Positions 1 through 8,343 of a stretch of DNA of 64,000 nucleotides are shown piece by piece. The position numbers and the translations under genes are program-made. How positions within the stretch are numbered: position 1 is the stretch's first letter; the number at the start of each line of letters is the position of its first letter. The DNA is from Acidimicrobiales bacterium (GTDB taxonomy: Bacteria; Actinomycetota; Acidimicrobiia; Acidimicrobiales; Poriferisodalaceae): positions 279,007 through 343,006 of the forward strand of contig JAWKIQ010000005.1 of assembly GCA_041394185.1 (NCBI GenBank), written 5' to 3'. Below the pieces are notes generated by a model. It saw only the letters and a program-made list of their open reading frames with translations, did not search any database and was not told the DNA's origin.

Positions 1-1
1 C

Positions 2-3000
2 GAGCGTCGAATTCTCGCCGGGTGGGAAAAGGGCGACACGTTCGAGAAGTCGCTCGATCAGCACCGGAACCACGACGAAGAGTTCGTGTTCTATGACGGT
101 CCGCCGTTCGCAAACGGTCTCCCCCACCACGGCCATCTCCTGACGGGTTATGTCAAGGACGTGGTGCCTCGGTACCAGACGATGAAGGGCAACCTGGTCG
201 AACGCCGCTTTGGTTGGGACTGTCACGGCCTGCCCGCCGAGATGGAAACCGAACAGGAACTCGGCGTGTCAGGGCGGGCCGCCATCAACGAATACGGCAT
301 CGACCGTTTCAACGACGCGTGCCGTACGTCGGTGATGAAGTACACGAACGAGTGGCGCGAGACCGTAACCCGCCAGGCTCGTTGGGTCGACTTCGACAAC
401 GACTACAAGACCATGGACACGCCGTACATGGAATCGGTCATGTGGGCGTTCCAGCAGCTCTACCAAAAGGGCCTCATCTACAAGGCCTACCGGGTGATGC
501 CCTATAGCTGGGGCGCAGAAACCCCTCTGTCGAACTTCGAGATCCGCCTCGACGACGCCACCCGGCCACGCCAGGACCCGGCGGTCACCGTTGCCTTCGA
601 CCTCGAACCGATCGAAGGCGACCCCGCCAGCCCCAACGGCACCCCGTTGCGCATCCTGGCTTGGACCACCACACCATGGACCCTGCCGTCGAACCTGGCG
701 CTGGCCGTGGGGCCGGAGGTCGACTACTCGATCGTCGATGTCGAGGGCGACCTGTACATCCTGGGTACCGAGGCGTTGCCCAAATACGCACCCCAGATCG
801 GCGACGAACCAAACGTTGTGGGCGCCCTCACTGGTGCAGACCTGGTTGGCAGGCGCTTCAAGCCGCTCATGCCCTACTTCGCTGATCGTGACGACGCGTT
901 TCGGGTGCTGGGTGCCGACTTCGTCGACACCGCAGAAGGAACCGGCGTGGTTCACATGGCTCCTGGCTTCGGCGAGGACGACCAGAACCTGTGCGAGGCC
1001 AACGGCATCGAGATCGGTCGCGCCGTTCCGGTGGACGACCAGGGCCGATTCACCGACGACGTCCCCGAGTGGGCAGGCCAGAACGTGTTCGAGGCCAACC
1101 CCGACATCATCAGGCACCTGAAGGAGCTGGGGCGCATCGTGCGCCACGACAGCTACGAGCACAACTATCCACACTGCTGGCGCACCGACACGCCCATCAT
1201 CTACAAGGCCATCTCTTCGTGGTACGTCCGCGTCACCGAGATCCGCGACCGGCTGATGGAGCTGAACCAGCAGATCAACTGGGTGCCCGACAACGTCAAG
1301 AACGGCCGCTTCGGAATGTGGCTGGCGGGGGCTCGTGATTGGTCGATCAGCCGCAACCGATTCTGGGGCTCGCCGATACCGGTTTGGGAGTCTGACGACC
1401 CCCAGTATCCACGCATCGACGTGTACGGCAGCCTCGACGAGCTCGAGCGCGACTTCGGCGTGCGCCTGGACGACCTGCACCGACCCACCATCGACCAGTT
1501 GACCCGCCCGAACCCCGATGACCCGACTGGCAAGTCGATGATGCGCCGGGTGCCCGAGGTGCTCGACTGCTGGTTCGAGTCGGGATCGATGCCCTTCGCC
1601 CAGGTGCACTATCCGTTCGAGAACAAGGAGTGGTTCGAAGACCACTTCCCTGCCGACTTCATCGTCGAATACATCAATCAGACCCGTGGGTGGTTCTACA
1701 CACTGCATGTGCTGGCCGGTGCGTTGTTCGACAAGCCGGCGTTCCAGAACGTCATCTGCCACGGCATCTTGTTGGCAGAAGACGGCAACAAGCTGTCGAA
1801 GCGCTTGCGCAACTACACCGAGCCCACCGAGATCTTCGAGAACCAGGGTTCCGACGCACTTCGCTGGTACTTCATGTCGACCAACATCGTGCGCGGCGGC
1901 GACACCCGCATCAGCGACAGTGGCATCGACGATGTCGTTCGCCAGGTTCTGATCCCGATCTGGAACAGCTACTCGTTCTTCACCCTTTACGCCAACATCG
2001 ACGGCTACAAGGCCAGCGTCCGCACCGACAGTCAAGAACTGCTCGACCGCTACATCCTGGCCAAGACCCACGAGCTGGTCGCCGAGGTGACCAATCGGAT
2101 GGACGCATACGACCTGCCCGGCGCTGCGGCCGAGATACAGGCTTACATCGACGCGCTCAACAACTGGTACATCCGCCGCAGCCGCGATCGCTTCTGGGCG
2201 CCCGCGGCCGAGACCAGCGCCCATAAGGACGACGCATACGACACCCTGTACACGGCTCTCACCACGCTGTGCCGGGTCGCTGCGCCGTTGCTTCCGATGA
2301 TCACCGAGGAGATCTACGGCGGGCTCACCGGAGGCCAGTCGGTCCACCTGACGTCGTGGCCTTCGCTCGACGAGCTCCCATCCGATCCAGACCTGGTCGA
2401 CCACATGGACCGCGTTCGCGACGTCGCATCGGTGGGCCTGCGCCTACGAGAAGACGCCGGCCTGCGCGTACGCCTTCCGCTTTCGAAGCTGACCGTGGCC
2501 GGCCACCGCGCCAGCAACCTCGACGAGCTGAGGTCGTTGATCGCCGACGAGCTGAACGTCAAGCAGGTCGAACTGTTCGACGAGATCGGCGATCTCGCCG
2601 AGTTCGTCCTGAAGCCCAACGGCAAGGTGCTCGGCCCGGTGCTGGGCGGCGATGTGCAGGTTGTCTTTGGCGCCGCCAAGCGCGGAGAGTGGAGCGCGAA
2701 CAGCGATGGCACAGTCACGGTGGCCGGCCGAACGCTGACACCCGATCAGTTCGAGCTGGGTCTGGTGGCCCGCGAAGGCACCGCGGCTGCGGGCCTTCGG
2801 ACCAACGATGCGGTCGTGGTCCTCGACACCGAGGTGACCCCCGAGCTGGAAGCAGAAGGCCAGGCCCGCGACCTGATCAGACACATCCAACAGATCCGCA
2901 AGGACCTGGATCTGGCCGTGACCGACCGCATCGAGGTGACCATCGCTGCCGACGCGTCTGTGGTGTCGGTCGTCGACGCTTACCGCAAGATGATCGCCGG

Positions 3001-3106
3001 CGCGGTTCTTGCCGACTCGGTGGCCATCTCGGATGAGCCTGTCACCGACGCCAAGTTGGTGAAGGTGGGCGGCGCCCAGGCAAGCCTGGGCGTCGCCAAG
3101 GCCTGA
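2..3106 (+). CDS. ileS: Isoleucyl-tRNA synthetase, IleS2-like (5' end cut by window)
   Basis: Charges tRNA-Ile with isoleucine in the cytoplasm. The frame is open from base 2, and residues before the first ATG (position 86) read EERFVFYDGPPFANG-like sequence, so the start lies outside the window. The class I HIGH motif is PHHGHLLTG and the KMSKS motif is KLSKR (DGNKLSKRLRNY). Residues GWDCHGLPAEMETEQELG, the KLSKR signature and over 1030 visible residues without a C-terminal zinc-finger cysteine cluster resemble the eukaryote/archaea-like IleS2 class rather than E. coli IleS. IleS2 enzymes are generally resistant to mupirocin; that is family knowledge, not tested here. It converges on divIVA with four bases between the stops. 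Confidence 0.96.
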   Translation, partial: ERRILAGWEKGDTFEKSLDQHRNHDEEFVFYDGPPFANGLPHHGHLLTGYVKDVVPRYQTMKGNLVERRFGWDCHGLPAEMETEQELGVSGRAAINEYGIDRFNDACRTSVMKYTNEWRETVTRQARWVDFDNDYKTMDTPYMESVMWAFQQLYQKGLIYKAYRVMPYSWGAETPLSNFEIRLDDATRPRQDPAVTVAFDLEPIEGDPASPNGTPLRILAWTTTPWTLPSNLALAVGPEVDYSIVDVEGDLYILGTEALPKYAPQIGDEPNVVGALTGADLVGRRFKPLMPYFADRDDAFRVLGADFVDTAEGTGVVHMAPGFGEDDQNLCEANGIEIGRAVPVDDQGRFTDDVPEWAGQNVFEANPDIIRHLKELGRIVRHDSYEHNYPHCWRTDTPIIYKAISSWYVRVTEIRDRLMELNQQINWVPDNVKNGRFGMWLAGARDWSISRNRFWGSPIPVWESDDPQYPRIDVYGSLDELERDFGVRLDDLHRPTIDQLTRPNPDDPTGKSMMRRVPEVLDCWFESGSMPFAQVHYPFENKEWFEDHFPADFIVEYINQTRGWFYTLHVLAGALFDKPAFQNVICHGILLAEDGNKLSKRLRNYTEPTEIFENQGSDALRWYFMSTNIVRGGDTRISDSGIDDVVRQVLIPIWNSYSFFTLYANIDGYKASVRTDSQELLDRYILAKTHELVAEVTNRMDAYDLPGAAAEIQAYIDALNNWYIRRSRDRFWAPAAETSAHKDDAYDTLYTALTTLCRVAAPLLPMITEEIYGGLTGGQSVHLTSWPSLDELPSDPDLVDHMDRVRDVASVGLRLREDAGLRVRLPLSKLTVAGHRASNLDELRSLIADELNVKQVELFDEIGDLAEFVLKPNGKVLGPVLGGDVQVVFGAAKRGEWSANSDGTVTVAGRTLTPDQFELGLVAREGTAAAGLRTNDAVVVLDTEVTPELEAEGQARDLIRHIQQIRKDLDLAVTDRIEVTIAADASVVSVVDAYRKMIAGAVLADSVAISDEPVTDAKLVKVGGAQASLGVAKA

Positions 3107-3115
3107 GGCCTCAGG
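3071..3115. terminator. Hairpin plus palindrome at the ileS/divIVA convergent ends
   Basis: Inside the last ileS codons, CGCCCAGGC-AA-GCCTGGGCG (3073-3092) forms a 9-bp stem. It is followed by the 14-bp perfect palindrome CCTGAGGCCTCAGG (3102-3115), which contains the stop codons of both convergent genes. There is no T tract, so it is at best a non-canonical bidirectional terminator. Confidence 0.35.
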
Positions 3116-4628
3116 TCAGGCGCCGTGTGCGACGCCGGCGCCTGAAGCCGGACCGATCGTCGTCGGGTTCGCCGTCGCCGTCGAACTCGACCCGGTCGGG
3201 TCCGCGCAGAGCAGCCAGGAATGGGTCATCGACGACCGCTGAACGATCGCTCGAGGACACGTCGGCCCAAAGATCGTCGATGTCGTCGCTGTCGGCGTTG
3301 ATTGCGTTTCCGGCCAGCACCGTCTCGGACTCGGTCAGGTCGATGACCACCTCTTCATCGATCTGATCGGCGATCGACGACACCGCAGCTTCGCCGACCC
3401 CGCCGTTGTCGACCGACGATGTGGCCTCAGCCTGGCCCGACGCAGTGGGGCTCGAGTCGTCTCCCCAGAAGTCGTCGACGGTCGCACCCGTGGGTGCGTC
3501 GACCGAGTCGACCTCTGATGTCTCGTCGACCTCGGCCGCCACGGTTTCGTCGACGGCGTCGTCGGTGGCTTCGATTTCGTCGTCGAGCGCCGGGGCCGAA
3601 TCGGCGGTGAACGCCGGGCCGGCATCGTCGGCGTCGTCTGTTTCGTCGACTGACGCAGTGTCGCTGTCGATGACAGTGTCGGTGTCTGTGTCGGTGTCGG
3701 TGTCGGAGACAAACTCGACGGGCTCATCGGCCTGGACGTCTTCGGACCCGCTATCGGCCACAAGGTTCTCGACCACGGTGAGCGTCGGCCTCGATGGCTC
3801 GCTGTCGACCGAAACCAGGCCCGGGCGGGCCGGCTGCGACGACAAAGAACCGAACCGTCCCACCAGCGACTCGAGCTGACCGACCACGTCGCGCAAGGCT
3901 GCCTCGCGCTCGTGGAGTTCGACCGAGATGCGGTCGGATTGGGCCTGACGTTCGGCGACGCGACGCTCGAGCGCGGCCAACTCGTCGGCGCGCGCCGCTA
4001 TCGAACCTGCAGCCTCGCTCTCGGCGGCCGAACGGGCATCGGACACCATCGTGTCGGCCTGGGCACGAGCATCGGCGATGGTGCGCTCGGCGTTGGAGTT
4101 GGCCTCGGCGAGGACACGTTCGGCCTCGGCGCGTGCCCCGGCCAACGCATCATCGGCGAGCTTGGCGACATGGGCGTCGGCATCGTCGAGCTTCGATTGG
4201 GCCAGCAGATGCTTGCGCTCGGCGTCATCGGTCAACCGGGCAGCCTCGGCAGCCGCCTCTGTGCGGATCCGCTCAGCCTCGACGTTGGCTCCGGCGACAA
4301 TCGACTCGGCCTGGGCCTCGGCCTCGGCCACAGCCCGATCAGCGGCCTCTTGAGCCAGTATCAGGGCACGGGCCACCTGGTTGGCCTCGGTCTCGCTGGT
4401 GCGGGCAACCGGAGCCAACACGGGCTCGGGAGCCGGCGCTGGCGCGGGCGCAGCACCGCCGGAGGCCTCGAGTTCTCGTAGACGCTCGGTGGTGGTGCGA
4501 AGCCGATCTTGGAGTTCTGCCACCGCGACACCGACACGCTCGAGAAACTCGTCGACGGCGTCCTGGTCGTAGCCGCGCCACTTCTCGGGGAACTGCTGGG
4601 TTTCGAGCAGCTGTGGTGTGAGTTCCAT
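3111..4628 (-). CDS. divIVA: DivIVA-domain polar growth/septum protein with long coiled coil
   Basis: Probable DivIVA/Wag31-type scaffold that binds curved membrane at poles and septa. The N-terminus (LTPQLLETQQFPEKWRGYDQ, then DAVDEFLERVGVAVAELQDRL) is the DivIVA lipid-binding and first coiled-coil region. Residues about 90-260 are an Ala/Glu-rich coiled coil with repeated AEAE-type heptads. The C-terminal half is acidic, with an Asp-Thr run (DTDTDTDTDT), and ends in a basic RRRRRTRR tail. It is about 505 aa, much longer than mycobacterial Wag31. I chose ATG 4628 because the domain starts there; the frame is open to 4646. A TACCCT box lies 8 nt upstream. Last gene of the sepF-yggT-divIVA group. 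Confidence 0.88.
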   Translation of the reverse strand: MELTPQLLETQQFPEKWRGYDQDAVDEFLERVGVAVAELQDRLRTTTERLRELEASGGAAPAPAPAPEPVLAPVARTSETEANQVARALILAQEAADRAVAEAEAQAESIVAGANVEAERIRTEAAAEAARLTDDAERKHLLAQSKLDDADAHVAKLADDALAGARAEAERVLAEANSNAERTIADARAQADTMVSDARSAAESEAAGSIAARADELAALERRVAERQAQSDRISVELHEREAALRDVVGQLESLVGRFGSLSSQPARPGLVSVDSEPSRPTLTVVENLVADSGSEDVQADEPVEFVSDTDTDTDTDTVIDSDTASVDETDDADDAGPAFTADSAPALDDEIEATDDAVDETVAAEVDETSEVDSVDAPTGATVDDFWGDDSSPTASGQAEATSSVDNGGVGEAAVSSIADQIDEEVVIDLTESETVLAGNAINADSDDIDDLWADVSSSDRSAVVDDPFLAALRGPDRVEFDGDGEPDDDRSGFRRRRRTRRLT

Positions 4629-4636
4629 GGCCACGC

Positions 4637-4642
4637 AGGGTA
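4637..4642 (-). promoter_or_regulatory. Putative -10 box of divIVA (TACCCT)
   Basis: TACCCT on the minus strand ends 8 nt before ATG 4628 and no Shine-Dalgarno is visible, which suggests a leaderless or near-leaderless transcript. No convincing -35 was found. Confidence 0.35.
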
Positions 4643-4735
4643 GCAAGCATCGTCGGCGCGCAACAGGGCGGAAGAAAACCCAGCAACTATGCCGCTTCCA
4701 GCACCCCTACGCCCATAACACCCGTTATCTGCTGC

Positions 4736-4993
4736 TCAACAACCGAGCAGCGCCCTTATGACGTACAAACCGAGCAGCACGATCCACGGCGAAAGGTCGA
4801 GTGCCACAGCACCAACGCGCACCGGCGGAACGCTGCGGCGAAGCGGTGCCAAGACCGGCTCGGTCAACGAAAACAGCACCGACCGAACCGGTGCGACCGG
4901 CGAGTCGGGAGCGATCGGGATGAAGCTCATGAGGAACCGCCCGATCAAGATCAGGAGGTACAGCGTCGTGAGCATGCACAAGATGTCGGCCAT
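4736..4993 (-). CDS. yggT: YggT family membrane protein
   Basis: An 85-residue protein with two hydrophobic segments (ILCMLTTLYLLILIGRFLMS and LDLSPWIVLLGLYVIRALLG) joined by a loop containing the family signature region SVLFSLTEPVLAPLRRSVPP. YggT proteins are small inner-membrane proteins commonly encoded between sepF and divIVA in Gram-positive bacteria; their role is unclear, with links to division and osmotic tolerance reported. A GGAG Shine-Dalgarno lies about 12 nt before ATG 4993. The length is normal for the family. Confidence 0.9.
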   Translation of the reverse strand: MADILCMLTTLYLLILIGRFLMSFIPIAPDSPVAPVRSVLFSLTEPVLAPLRRSVPPVRVGAVALDLSPWIVLLGLYVIRALLGC

Positions 4994-5017
4994 TGAACGA
5001 GCGTTCTCCGATAGGTG

Positions 5018-5629
5018 TCAGTGGTGAAGGCCGCGCTCGCTGAGGCGCTGGCGCTCTTCCTGGCTGACCTCGACGTTGGCCGGCGTGAGCAGATAAACAC
5101 CATCGGCGACGCGTTCCATCCGGCCGCCGAGACCATAGGAAAGGCCACTTGCGAAATCGATCAGACGCCGCCGAAGATCTCGTTCGACCTCTTGGAGGTT
5201 GAGGATCACCGCCTGATCGGCCTTGAAACGATCGGCTAGCGACTGGGCCTCGTTGAACTGCTGAGGAGCGACGATGTAGGGCTTGGAGTTGGACACGGGG
5301 AAGGTCCTGACCGAGGGGGTGCCGGTGTGAGCACCGCCGGCAGACGGGAGTGGGCTGACCTTGGCGCCCGCAGCGGCCGCCTCGTCACGGCCGATCGTCC
5401 TGACCGCACCCTGCTCGATGTCGGGAGCCGAGGTTTGATGAACCGGCTCGGGCTCGGCCGCAACCGGACGAACCGCAGCGGCGGGCGTTTGAGCAGCCGC
5501 TTGACGGCCCGGAGCCCCATAGGCCGGGCGACGCTCGGCCTCGACATCTGACTCGACGTCGAGATCGTCGTACTCTTCCTCGGGCGCAAGGCCGAGGTAC
5601 AGCAATGTGCGTTGGAACAGCGATGGCAC
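5018..5629 (-). CDS. sepF: Cell division protein SepF
   Basis: SepF is the membrane anchor for FtsZ in bacteria without FtsA. The protein has 203 residues: an N-terminal membrane-targeting stretch (MPSLFQRTLLYLGLAPEEEY), a variable Ala/Pro/Glu linker, and the conserved C-terminal domain from about residue 112 (PYIVAPQQFNEAQSLADRFK, then VILNLQEVERDLRRRLIDFA, GLSYGLGGRMERV, VYLLTPANVEV). The start is GTG 5629, with a strong AGGAGGT four bases upstream (5634-5640). It is downstream of yggS and upstream of yggT. No ftsA is present in the window, which fits SepF as the anchor. Confidence 0.95.
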   Translation of the reverse strand: MPSLFQRTLLYLGLAPEEEYDDLDVESDVEAERRPAYGAPGRQAAAQTPAAAVRPVAAEPEPVHQTSAPDIEQGAVRTIGRDEAAAAGAKVSPLPSAGGAHTGTPSVRTFPVSNSKPYIVAPQQFNEAQSLADRFKADQAVILNLQEVERDLRRRLIDFASGLSYGLGGRMERVADGVYLLTPANVEVSQEERQRLSERGLHH

Positions 5630-5699
5630 AGCGACCTCCTCTGGGTGTGGAGGGTACCTTGTTATCGCTGCGGGATCGCGCCGCCAGAAATCGCAGCGC

Positions 5700-6386
5700 T
5701 CACCGAGGCGGACGGTCGCCGAAGATCGCAGTGCCCACCCTGACCATGGTCGAGCCCGCGGCCACCGCTATCTCGAGATCGCCGGACATGCCAATCGACC
5801 TGATGGCCAACCCATGCCGGTCGGCGGCCGCGATGAGCCTGTCGAACTGTCGTCTGGTGCCGGCCGCATCTGCGATACGCGCCACCCCCATCAAACCGTC
5901 GACGACCAGCCCACCCGAATTCGCAGCCTCCACCAGCGAGTCGAGCTCGCCGAACGAGCACCCGCCCTTTTGTGGTTCATCGCCGATGTTCACCTGGACG
6001 AGAACGTGTTGGCCCGGCCGGCGCTTGGCCAGCTCGGACACCAGCGACATCCGGTCGACACTTTGGACCAACTCGACCCCGCCAAGCGAACGCACCTTGT
6101 TGGTCTGGAGCCTGCCGATGAAGTGCCAACGCACCTCGGCTTCGATGGCCGCCACGGCGGCGTCGGCGCGCTTGTCGGCGAACTCCTGCACATAGCTTTC
6201 GCCCAGATCGACCAGACCGGCCCGGTGCGCGGCCAGCACGTGCTGAGCTCCGAACCCCTTGGTCACCGCAACAAGCACCACCGCTGCAGGATCTGCGCCG
6301 GCGTCGGCGATCTGATTGCGAATGCGTTCGACCCGCCTGGCGATCTCCTCTGGCGATGGCGGCGCAAGCCTGTCGACCGAGCTCAC
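5700..6386 (-). CDS. yggS: YggS-type pyridoxal-phosphate homeostasis protein
   Basis: A 228-aa single-domain PLP-binding protein of the alanine-racemase fold. The PLP lysine lies in VLVAVTKGF (near residue 46). Other family landmarks are LGESYVQEF, WHFIGRLQTNK, SVDRMSLVSEL, VQVNIGDEPQKGG and SIGMSGDLEIAVAAGSTMVRVGTAIFG. These proteins buffer PLP levels and have no known enzymatic activity. The gene starts within the last codons of pgeF (GTGA overlap at 6383-6386), so translation is probably coupled. This is the usual actinobacterial position between ftsZ/pgeF and sepF. Confidence 0.95.
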   Translation of the reverse strand: MSSVDRLAPPSPEEIARRVERIRNQIADAGADPAAVVLVAVTKGFGAQHVLAAHRAGLVDLGESYVQEFADKRADAAVAAIEAEVRWHFIGRLQTNKVRSLGGVELVQSVDRMSLVSELAKRRPGQHVLVQVNIGDEPQKGGCSFGELDSLVEAANSGGLVVDGLMGVARIADAAGTRRQFDRLIAAADRHGLAIRSIGMSGDLEIAVAAGSTMVRVGTAIFGDRPPR

Positions 6387-7069
6387 CGAACCACCACCGT
6401 GGCGGTCTGCCTGGCGCTGTCGCGCCTGACGCGGTGCGAATAGAACGCCAGATCAGACGTACACCGGTCGACGTCGGCGTCGAGCACAGCGCCGGCCGCT
6501 AGCAGAGCCCTTCGCACCACCAGGTTCGTGTCGAGAGCCGTGGTGCCCTGTTGGGTGCAGGTGATCACATCCGAACCATATGTGTCGGCCAGGGCCGAGG
6601 CATCGTCGGCCGAGAACTCATAGGACCTGGCGTGGATGTGAGGTCCGACGACGCCATAGACCTTCGACGCGCCCTTGGCCCACACCGCCCGCACGGCCGC
6701 TTCCACCACCCCCGCCTGCGCACCACGCCAGCCGGCATGGGCCGCGGCCACCACGCCCTCGGGGCTCCACAACACAACCGGTACGCAGTCGGCTGTTTGC
6801 ACCGCCAGCACGGCTCCGGGCACCGCGGTGACGCTGGCGTCTGCGGTGGCACCGGCGTGCTGGCCAGGACTGCCGACGTCGACCACGTCTGCACCATGCA
6901 CCTGTGCGAGCCAGGTCCAGCGGCCGCGCTCGACCCTTTGCCGCCGATGATCGACGCCGTCGGAGGCCACTGCGAAGTCGCCGTCGGCAGCTTCGGTGAA
7001 CCTGATGGTCACCAGCGAATCGCGAACGCCCGATGCGGGCGTGGAGACACGGCGGCGAAGTACCAACAA
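6383..7069 (-). CDS. pgeF: PgeF/YfiH laccase-domain protein
   Basis: A 228-aa member of the DUF152/YfiH family. In E. coli PgeF removes L-Ser wrongly placed in peptidoglycan precursors; other members have purine nucleoside phosphorylase activity. The metal-binding landmarks are present: QVHGADVV, QTADCVPVVL and AAAHAGWRG. The usual Cys-rich GPxIGPCCYEV segment is GPHIHARSYEFS here, so those cysteines are absent. It follows ftsZ by 16 nt and overlaps yggS by four. The start at 7069 follows the open frame; a start up to about 20 codons later is possible. Confidence 0.93.
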   Translation of the reverse strand: MLVLRRRVSTPASGVRDSLVTIRFTEAADGDFAVASDGVDHRRQRVERGRWTWLAQVHGADVVDVGSPGQHAGATADASVTAVPGAVLAVQTADCVPVVLWSPEGVVAAAHAGWRGAQAGVVEAAVRAVWAKGASKVYGVVGPHIHARSYEFSADDASALADTYGSDVITCTQQGTTALDTNLVVRRALLAAGAVLDADVDRCTSDLAFYSHRVRRDSARQTATVVVR

Positions 7070-7085
7070 GGCAGAAGCCTTGGCG

Positions 7086-8183
7086 TTACTTCAAGAAGGA
7101 GGGTACGTCGAACTCGTCGTCACCGATGTCGAGATCGTCGTCGTCGTCGGCGTTGGCGAACACGTCCACGACCGGACGAGATGGTTCGGCGCGTCGCGGC
7201 TCGGAGCGCTGCGGACGCTTCTCGTCCTTGGGGTCGTCCCAGCGGTCGAATCCGGCAGCGATGACGGTCACGCGCAGCTCGTCACCCATGGCGTCGTCGA
7301 TGACGGCGCCGAAGATGATGTTTGCGTCTGGGTGGGCGACGTCGTGGATCACGGCGGCTGCCTCGTTGACCTCGAAGATGCCAAGGCCTGGGCCGCCGCT
7401 GATGTTCAGCAGCAGACCGCGGGCACCCTCGATGGACGCTTCGAGCAGGGGCGACGAGATGGCCTGGCGAGCGGCCTGCTGGGCCCGATTCTCGCCCTGA
7501 GAACGGCCGATGCCCATCAGCGCCGAGCCGGCGTTGCGCATGACCATACGAACGTCGGCGAAGTCGGTGTTGATGAGGCCAGGTGTGGTTATGAGCGACG
7601 TGATGCCGTGAACACCCTGCAGCAGCACGTCGTCGGCCATGCGGAAGGCATCGATCATGGTCGTCGACTCGTTGGCCACATTGAGGAGCCGGTCGTTGGG
7701 GATGACGATCTGTGTGTCGACCTTCTCCTTCAGCACCGTGATGTCCTGGTCGGCCTGGACCGCTCGGCGACGACCCTCGAAAGTGAACGGCCGGGTCACG
7801 ACGGCGATGGTGAGCGCCCCGAGTTCCTTTGCGATCTCGGCCACGACAGGAGCGGCGCCCGTGCCGGTGCCGCCACCCTCGCCCGCGGTGATGAACACCA
7901 TGTCGGCGCCGCGCAGCACCTCGGCGATTTCTTCGCGGTGTTCTTGAGCCGCCTGAGCACCGACCTCTGGGTCGGAGCCGGCACCCAAGCCGCGGGTGAG
8001 TTCGCGGCCGATGTCGAGCTTGATGTCGGCGTCGCTCATCAGCAACGCCTGAGCGTCGGTGTTGACAGCAATGAACTCGACGCCCTTCAGACCGGCATCG
8101 ATCATGCGGTTGACGGCATTGACGCCAGCGCCACCGACGCCGACGACCTTGATGACCGCCAAGTAGTTCTGTGGTGTTACCAC
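7086..8183 (-). CDS. ftsZ: Cell division protein FtsZ
   Basis: Tubulin-like GTPase that forms the Z ring. The protein has 365 residues. Landmarks: IKVVGVGGAGVNAVNRMI (nucleotide binding), AVNTDAQAL, ITAGEGGGTGTGAAPVVAEI (tubulin signature), and the extreme C-terminal peptide DEFDVPSFLK used to bind SepF. Between the globular core and that peptide is an Arg/Asp-rich linker. The start is GTG 8183, preceded by a GAGGAGG Shine-Dalgarno about 6 nt upstream. The 160-bp gap to ftsQ holds a dedicated promoter. Confidence 0.98.
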   Translation of the reverse strand: MVTPQNYLAVIKVVGVGGAGVNAVNRMIDAGLKGVEFIAVNTDAQALLMSDADIKLDIGRELTRGLGAGSDPEVGAQAAQEHREEIAEVLRGADMVFITAGEGGGTGTGAAPVVAEIAKELGALTIAVVTRPFTFEGRRRAVQADQDITVLKEKVDTQIVIPNDRLLNVANESTTMIDAFRMADDVLLQGVHGITSLITTPGLINTDFADVRMVMRNAGSALMGIGRSQGENRAQQAARQAISSPLLEASIEGARGLLLNISGGPGLGIFEVNEAAAVIHDVAHPDANIIFGAVIDDAMGDELRVTVIAAGFDRWDDPKDEKRPQRSEPRRAEPSRPVVDVFANADDDDDLDIGDDEFDVPSFLK

Positions 8184-8304
8184 CGGACCTCCTCGAAGCC
8201 GGGACGGTACTCCATCGGCACGGTGCTCGCCGATGTGCAGTGTTTCGCGTGCGAGCCCGAACCCTCCATCAATAGTTGAGAGTTGCCGGAGCGTGTGCTA
8301 GTTG

Positions 8305-8333
8305 ACGGTACAGACGGCCGCGCGATTAGACAA
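8305..8333 (-). promoter_or_regulatory. Putative sigma-A-type promoter of ftsZ
   Basis: On the minus strand, TTGTCT (8328-8333) and TACCGT (8305-8310) are spaced by 17 nt, a good vegetative promoter layout. It would give a 5' UTR of about 115 nt. The 8184-8343 gap otherwise holds no gene. Confidence 0.45.
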
Positions 8334-8343
8334 GCACCGGGGA

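Noticed and set aside
269..2404. 711-codon open frame on the minus strand across ileS
   Set aside because: Antisense shadow of ileS without domain motifs.
3660..3720. GTCGGT microsatellite as an independent repeat element
   Set aside because: It only encodes the Asp-Thr run of DivIVA; reported as a property of that gene.
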